Made by a program: the position numbers and the translations under genes. Below, piece by piece: positions 60,571 through 64,000 of a stretch of DNA of 64,000 bases. Position 1 is the stretch's first letter; each line of letters begins with the position of its first letter. A model generated the notes under the pieces. It did not search any database, was not told the origin of the DNA, and worked only from the letters and a program-made list of their open reading frames with translations. This DNA is from Lachnospiraceae bacterium UBA7086 (GTDB taxonomy: Bacteria > Bacillota > Clostridia > Lachnospirales > Lachnospiraceae). Location: the NCBI GenBank assembly GCA_002492525.1, contig DKZA01000047.1, forward strand, positions 13,755-77,754. The letters are read 5' to 3'.

Positions 60571-61703
60571 TCATCCGTAATGCCAGTGTGTATACGGAAG
60601 ATGGAATATTTGTAGAAAAAGATATCTATATTGCGAATGGCCGTTTTGTGAACGGAGAAGATAAGGTTACGGATACGCAGGTTATTTCTGCCGTTGGATG
60701 TTATGCCATTCCGGGACTGACAGATATTCATTTCCATGGCTGTATGGGATTTGATTTCTGTGACGGGACCCGAGAGGCCGTGGATGAGATAGCGGCCTAT
60801 GAACTTTCCGTGGGCGTGACGAATATTGTGCCTGCCACCATGACTCTTTCGGAGGAAATGCTCCTTACCATCTGCCGGACAGCCAAGGCTTATGCGGAGG
60901 AAGGATTTCACGAGAAAAGAGCTCGTTTCCAAGGCATCAATATGGAAGGGCCTTTCCTTTCCATGGAGAAAAAGGGTGCCCAGAACGGTGCGTATATCCA
61001 TGCGCCGGATGTGGCTATGTTTGAACGGTTGAATGAAGCCTCCGGTTATCGGATCCGTCTGCTTGATGTGGCGCCGGAAACAGAGGGGGCTATGGAAATG
61101 ATCGAGAAATGCCACGACCATGTGGTGGTTTCCCTGGCGCATACCTGCGCCGACTATGATACGGCGATGGAGGCTTTTGACGCGGGGGCAAGTCATATGA
61201 CGCATCTTTATAATGCCATGCCGCCTTATACCCACAGAGCGCCGGGACCCATTGGCGCGGCGGCTGACCGGCAAAAGGTAGAAGTGGAATTAATTACTGA
61301 CGGTGTGCATATTCATCCGGCTTCGGTGCGGACCACTTTTAAGATGTTTGGGGATGACCGTATCATTTTGATCAGTGACAGTATGCGAGCTACAGGACTT
61401 GAGGACGGAGATTACACTCTGGGAGGACAGGATGTGAAGGTCACCGGCAATAAGGCGGTTCTTGCGGATGGCACCATTGCCGGTTCCGTTACCAATCTGT
61501 TTGAATGTATGCGGACGGCAGTATTGCATATGGGGATTCCGCTGGAGTCGGCGGTGAAATGTGCGGCGGTCAATCCGGCAAAGAGTGTCGGCATTTATGA
61601 TGAATATGGCAGCATTTCGCCGGGAAAGAAGGCGGATGTGGTGCTGATAAGAAAAGAGGATTTCACCATAAAACATGTGATTTTAGAGGGCGGTCTCGTT
61701 TGA
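60567..61703 (+). CDS. nagA: N-acetylglucosamine-6-phosphate deacetylase
   Basis: Removes the acetyl group from GlcNAc-6-phosphate before NagB acts. 378 residues of the amidohydrolase superfamily: PGLTDIHFHGCMGFDFCDG (metal site), NMEGPFLSMEKKGAQN, SLAHTCADYDTAMEAFDAGASHMTHLYNAM, ELITDGVHIHP, LISDSMRATGLEDG with the catalytic Asp, and GSISPGKKADVVLI at the end. The start overlaps the nagB stop, and GGAGGT (60555-60560) serves as ribosome binding site. A terminator spans the stop codon. Confidence 0.96.
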   Translation: MIIRNASVYTEDGIFVEKDIYIANGRFVNGEDKVTDTQVISAVGCYAIPGLTDIHFHGCMGFDFCDGTREAVDEIAAYELSVGVTNIVPATMTLSEEMLLTICRTAKAYAEEGFHEKRARFQGINMEGPFLSMEKKGAQNGAYIHAPDVAMFERLNEASGYRIRLLDVAPETEGAMEMIEKCHDHVVVSLAHTCADYDTAMEAFDAGASHMTHLYNAMPPYTHRAPGPIGAAADRQKVEVELITDGVHIHPASVRTTFKMFGDDRIILISDSMRATGLEDGDYTLGGQDVKVTGNKAVLADGTIAGSVTNLFECMRTAVLHMGIPLESAVKCAAVNPAKSVGIYDEYGSISPGKKADVVLIRKEDFTIKHVILEGGLV

Positions 61704-61715
61704 GGCCGCTTTTTT
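61690..61715 (+). terminator. Rho-independent terminator at the nagA stop
   Basis: GCGGTCTC (61690-61697), loop GTTT, GAGGCCGC (61702-61709) with one T-G pair, then six T. The nagA stop codon is in the loop and right arm. Confidence 0.8.
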
Positions 61716-61801
61716 GACAATAAGAGAAAATGGCGGGTATTTTTTAAGCAATTGTTTTTTTTCAGCTATTGCAGTACAATAAAATAAAAAAGGGAACGCA
61801 T

Positions 61802-62122
61802 ATGAAGATAAATGACATTATTGCTATTTTGAAACAAGTTTATAATAAATATGACGATATAAGACTAGGAATAGCAGGCTCCTATGCCAATGGCACCCAG
61901 AAGCCATTGAGCGATATTGATGTCGTTATAGAAGGTGATTCTATGAGAGTTGATATCATGGAATATATTAAAAGCTTGTTTGATATAACAGTGGATGTGC
62001 TATGGGTTGATTTAATGAAAAAAGAGGATGATGAATTAGATAGATTTGCAGTAGAAAACGGATTGCCGGTAAATAAGTATTCAGCTTATAAAACAGTGAT
62101 GCAGGAAGTCAGGTGGATATGA
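61802..62122 (+). CDS. MntA-type nucleotidyltransferase antitoxin
   Basis: 106 residues of the minimal nucleotidyltransferase family. GIAGSYANGTQKPLSDIDVVI carries the GS-x-A-x-G and D-x-D pattern, and a third acidic residue is in VDVLWVD. MntA proteins AMPylate and silence the HEPN toxin HepT encoded next to them. ATG 61802 has AAAAGGGAA upstream. Its stop overlaps an ATG (ATGA at 62119-62122) that begins the first ten codons of hepT, the usual coupling of the pair. The DNA here is more AT-rich than the nag genes, as in transferred modules. Confidence 0.85.
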   Translation: MKINDIIAILKQVYNKYDDIRLGIAGSYANGTQKPLSDIDVVIEGDSMRVDIMEYIKSLFDITVDVLWVDLMKKEDDELDRFAVENGLPVNKYSAYKTVMQEVRWI

Positions 62123-62151
62123 CCAGATCATATAAAAAGGATATACAGTAA
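62119..62151 (+). pseudogene. 5' fragment of hepT
   Basis: ATG 62119 (overlapping the antitoxin stop) encodes MTRSYKKDIQ and then a TAA at 62149. This is how HepT toxins begin; the next 30-40 residues of the family are missing and the frame changes. It is a gene start left by a deletion. Confidence 0.6.
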
Positions 62152-62152
62152 A

Positions 62153-62404
62153 ATGGCCTTTGATCTATGTGCTTTTTACATGGTGCAGATAGGAGAAGCA
62201 TCTAAACTGTTGACAGATGATACCAAAAAATCCTTAACTTGTATCAATGTCAATGTGTTAAAGGCGTTTAGAAATATGATAGATCATACCTACGAAAAAG
62301 TTAATAAGAGGTATTTAAAAGCATACATATTCAGTATGATTGCACCAGAGGCTGTTGCAGAAGTAAAGAACAGAATAAATTATTGTAATGAAAATGCTGA
62401 GTAA
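62153..62404 (+). CDS. HepT-like HEPN ribonuclease, N-terminally truncated
   Basis: 83 residues that make the C-terminal two thirds of a HepT toxin. The HEPN active-site pattern R-x4-H-x-Y is intact in RNMIDHTYEKV (about residues 41-51), and FYMVQIGEASKLL matches the central helix. HepT is normally about 110-120 residues. Start ATG 62153 has only AAAGG 13 bp upstream. Four bases before it, the true hepT start (62119) ends in a stop. HEPN proteins fold as a helical bundle, so loss of the first helix would probably abolish toxicity. It is best read as a decayed toxin beside an intact antitoxin. Confidence 0.6.
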   Translation: MAFDLCAFYMVQIGEASKLLTDDTKKSLTCINVNVLKAFRNMIDHTYEKVNKRYLKAYIFSMIAPEAVAEVKNRINYCNENAE

Positions 62405-62458
62405 GAAATAAGTTACAGGTTCATAAACAAACTGAAAAGGCTGCTGTGACCAAAAGTC

Positions 62459-62490
62459 AGGAATCATATTGAAACTGTGATTCCTTTTTT
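62459..62490 (+). terminator. Terminator after the hepT remnant
   Basis: AGGAATCA (62459-62466), 11-nt loop, TGATTCCT (62478-62485), then five T. Confidence 0.75.
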
Positions 62491-62601
62491 CTTTATATGT
62501 GCAGTATAAGGCGGCGTGAAAGTTGTCCTTTTTTGGAAAATTTAACAAAAATATGGGATAGGCTGCATATACTTAACTAAAACAGTGTACAGGATACTGG
62601 T

Positions 62602-63603
62602 ATGCATAAAAAGAGAAGTTGGAATGATAAATTCAGACTTGCTATGGGAGAATTAGAAAATAAAATACAGCGGGAGCGGGAAAGAGGGGATAAGGGCGGT
62701 ACCTGGCCGGAACGCGAGAAAGTAGAAGCATGGAACGCGGAAAGGAAAAAGCAGGGTTACGGGCAGTATTGCGGTTCTGTCAGTGCGGCGGAAAAGCCCC
62801 AGACGAAGGAAGAGCGTAAACGGGAAGATTTTATCAAAAATGTACTGCTGCAGACGGCAAAGTCTGCGGCCTTTCTCCTGGCGGCCCTGGCTCTCATACA
62901 GGGCGTGGTCAAGGTGCTGCCGGATTCCATTACGGTAAACAGTTCCGTGGGCGGCAGAGAACTTCCTATCTATTGTGTGGAGACGGATAAAAAGCAGGTG
63001 GCATTAAGTTTTGATGCGGCATGGGGGAATGAAGATACCGGACGGATTCTGGATATTTTAAAAAAGCACAATGTGAAGGTGACCTTTTTTATGACGGGCG
63101 GCTGGGTAGAATCCTATCCTGACGATGTGAAGGCGATTCTGGCAGCAGGCCACGACCTCGGCAATCACAGTGAGAACCATAAAAATATGTCACAGCTCTC
63201 CGATGAACAATGTCAGGAAGAGCTGATGAAAGTACATACTAAGGTGCAGGAATTGACAGGATATGAAATGTGCCTTTTCCGACCTCCTTACGGAGATTAT
63301 GACAATCATGTCATAACTAATGCTCATAAATGCGGCTACTATCCGATTCAATGGTCGATTGATTCTCTCGATTGGAAAGACTATGGAGCCGATGATATTG
63401 TCAAGCGGGTGGTGGAGTCTGATAAGTTAAATAACGGGGCCATTATTCTGATGCACAACGGCGCTAAGTATACGGCAGATGCGTTGGAATCTGTCATTAC
63501 GGGCTTGCAGGATAAGGGATATGAGATCGTGCCCATCTCGCAGTTGATTTATAAGGATAAGTATCATATGAAAGCCGACGGTACACAGGTATCGGGACAG
63601 TAG
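62602..63603 (+). CDS. Polysaccharide deacetylase (NodB domain), membrane-anchored
   Basis: 333 residues. A charged cytoplasmic N-terminus (about 1-90) is followed by one membrane segment (about 91-112) and an extracellular NodB domain (about 130-320). Motifs: ALSFDAAWGNEDTGRIL (MT1, first Asp), GHDLGNHSENH (MT2, both zinc His), RPPYGDYD (MT3), WSIDSLDWKDYG (MT4) and ILMHNG (MT5). All catalytic residues are present. Its closest relatives in layout are PdaB/CwlD-linked spore or wall deacetylases that remove acetyl groups from peptidoglycan sugars. ATG 62602 has only AGGA upstream. It stands alone between the hepT terminator and a transposase. Confidence 0.87.
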   Translation: MHKKRSWNDKFRLAMGELENKIQRERERGDKGGTWPEREKVEAWNAERKKQGYGQYCGSVSAAEKPQTKEERKREDFIKNVLLQTAKSAAFLLAALALIQGVVKVLPDSITVNSSVGGRELPIYCVETDKKQVALSFDAAWGNEDTGRILDILKKHNVKVTFFMTGGWVESYPDDVKAILAAGHDLGNHSENHKNMSQLSDEQCQEELMKVHTKVQELTGYEMCLFRPPYGDYDNHVITNAHKCGYYPIQWSIDSLDWKDYGADDIVKRVVESDKLNNGAIILMHNGAKYTADALESVITGLQDKGYEIVPISQLIYKDKYHMKADGTQVSGQ

Positions 63604-63683
63604 GGAAATATAGGTTTATAGTAAAAATCCTTTGAGTTTCCCCATTTTTTTAACTTCCATATTCTCGTCTAAATAAAATAAAA

Positions 63684-63754
63684 ATGCAAAAACACTTGGT
63701 CTTTGTTATAATTGAATCACCACAAAACAACAAAACAAAGGAGTGTTTTTGCAT
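63684..63754 (+). repeat. Inverted repeat over the transposase start
   Basis: ATGCAAAAACACT (63684-63696) and its exact complement AGTGTTTTTGCAT (63742-63754). Inside these, CTTTG (63701-63705) and CAAAG (63736-63740) also pair. The hairpin would hide the GGAG ribosome binding site and start codon of the transposase. A TATAAT at 63707-63712 in the loop region may be its -10. Confidence 0.75.
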
Positions 63755-64000
63755 GATTAATTATAACAGATTGGGATATGAAATTAAAAGGGATTTTACA
63801 AACTTTTCTTTAAGGATTTCAAAAGGATTGAAACGCCCTCAGGAGAAATTCATTCACCAGATGATCTATGGCATCCTTGCAGGAAATAAGCTGCACCTGA
63901 GTGAGATCGCACGCTCCCTCAAAGAAAACATCACCCTGAAAAAGACCATTGACCGGCTCTCCAGAAACCTGAACGCTTTTGGGGATCAGGATCCCCTTAT
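63753..64000 (+). mobile_element. Transposase gene, 5' part of an insertion sequence
   Basis: An open frame runs from ATG 63753 off the right edge. It begins MINYNRLGYEIKRDF and continues with a basic, helical sequence (IARSLKENITLKKTIDRLSRNL) typical of the DNA-binding N-terminus of IS4-like DDE transposases. AAAGGAG precedes the start. The catalytic part is beyond the window, so the family is a guess. The left end of the element should lie between 63604 and 63684; I could not identify its terminal repeat or target duplication. Confidence 0.6.

Overview
The window looks like a chromosomal segment of a gut-type Lachnospiraceae bacterium (Bacillota, Clostridia). The evidence is gene content and signals: GGAGG-type ribosome binding sites, sigma-A promoters, GH25 proteins with bacterial Ig-like domains, LCP and WcaJ-type cell-wall polysaccharide genes, a DUF4867/fucose-isomerase-like sugar operon, and PTS/nag genes. 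No rRNA, tRNA or CRISPR array was seen. The species cannot be named from the sequence.

Region 1 (1-25.8 kb) is a cell-surface polysaccharide locus. A 5'-truncated GH25/Ig-like surface protein opens the window. It is followed by rfbB, rfbA, a second membrane-anchored GH25 protein and rfbC (dTDP-rhamnose pathway; rfbD is not in the window). Next come an ABC exporter (permease with an extra N-terminal part, and an ATPase with a C-terminal Wzt-like domain), a 1211-residue multi-module glycosyltransferase, a methyltransferase/kinase-like fusion, several GT2 enzymes, phosphoglucomutase, a WcaJ-type initiating transferase and an LCP-type ligase. Together they would make dTDP-rhamnose, assemble a rhamnose-containing glycan on a lipid carrier, export it and attach it to peptidoglycan. 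A 490-bp gap before phosphoglucomutase holds two diverged, inverted copies of a structured repeat.

Region 2 (25.8-33 kb) holds glmS and then a proteolysis group: an HtrA protease, a divergent ClpX-like unfoldase and a subtilase-like protein whose catalytic Ser position is Cys. Region 3 (33-38.1 kb) has a gene remnant, an 11-bp tandem repeat, GH130 and GH38 mannoside enzymes and a signal-peptidase-II-like gene. Region 4 (38.2-48.7 kb) has carbamate kinase, a PAS/GGDEF/EAL protein, a LacI-type regulator and, divergently, a sugar operon (xylulokinase, an unexpected large membrane protein, DUF4867, fucose-isomerase-like enzyme) with a clear operator over its start site.

Region 5 (48.7-57.7 kb) holds a FliD-like tandem-domain protein bracketed by copies of a second intergenic repeat family, a PfoR-type PTS IIC protein, and a large cytoplasmic esterase-esterase-GH43-CBM6 fusion. 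It also has a DUF2164 protein, a protein with an OadB-like IGGADGPT peptide at its N-terminus, and a frameshifted leucine-rich-repeat gene. Region 6 (57.8-64 kb) is an N-acetylglucosamine unit (EIIA, nagE, nagB, nagA), an MntA-type antitoxin with a broken HepT toxin, a polysaccharide deacetylase and the start of a transposase running off the right edge.
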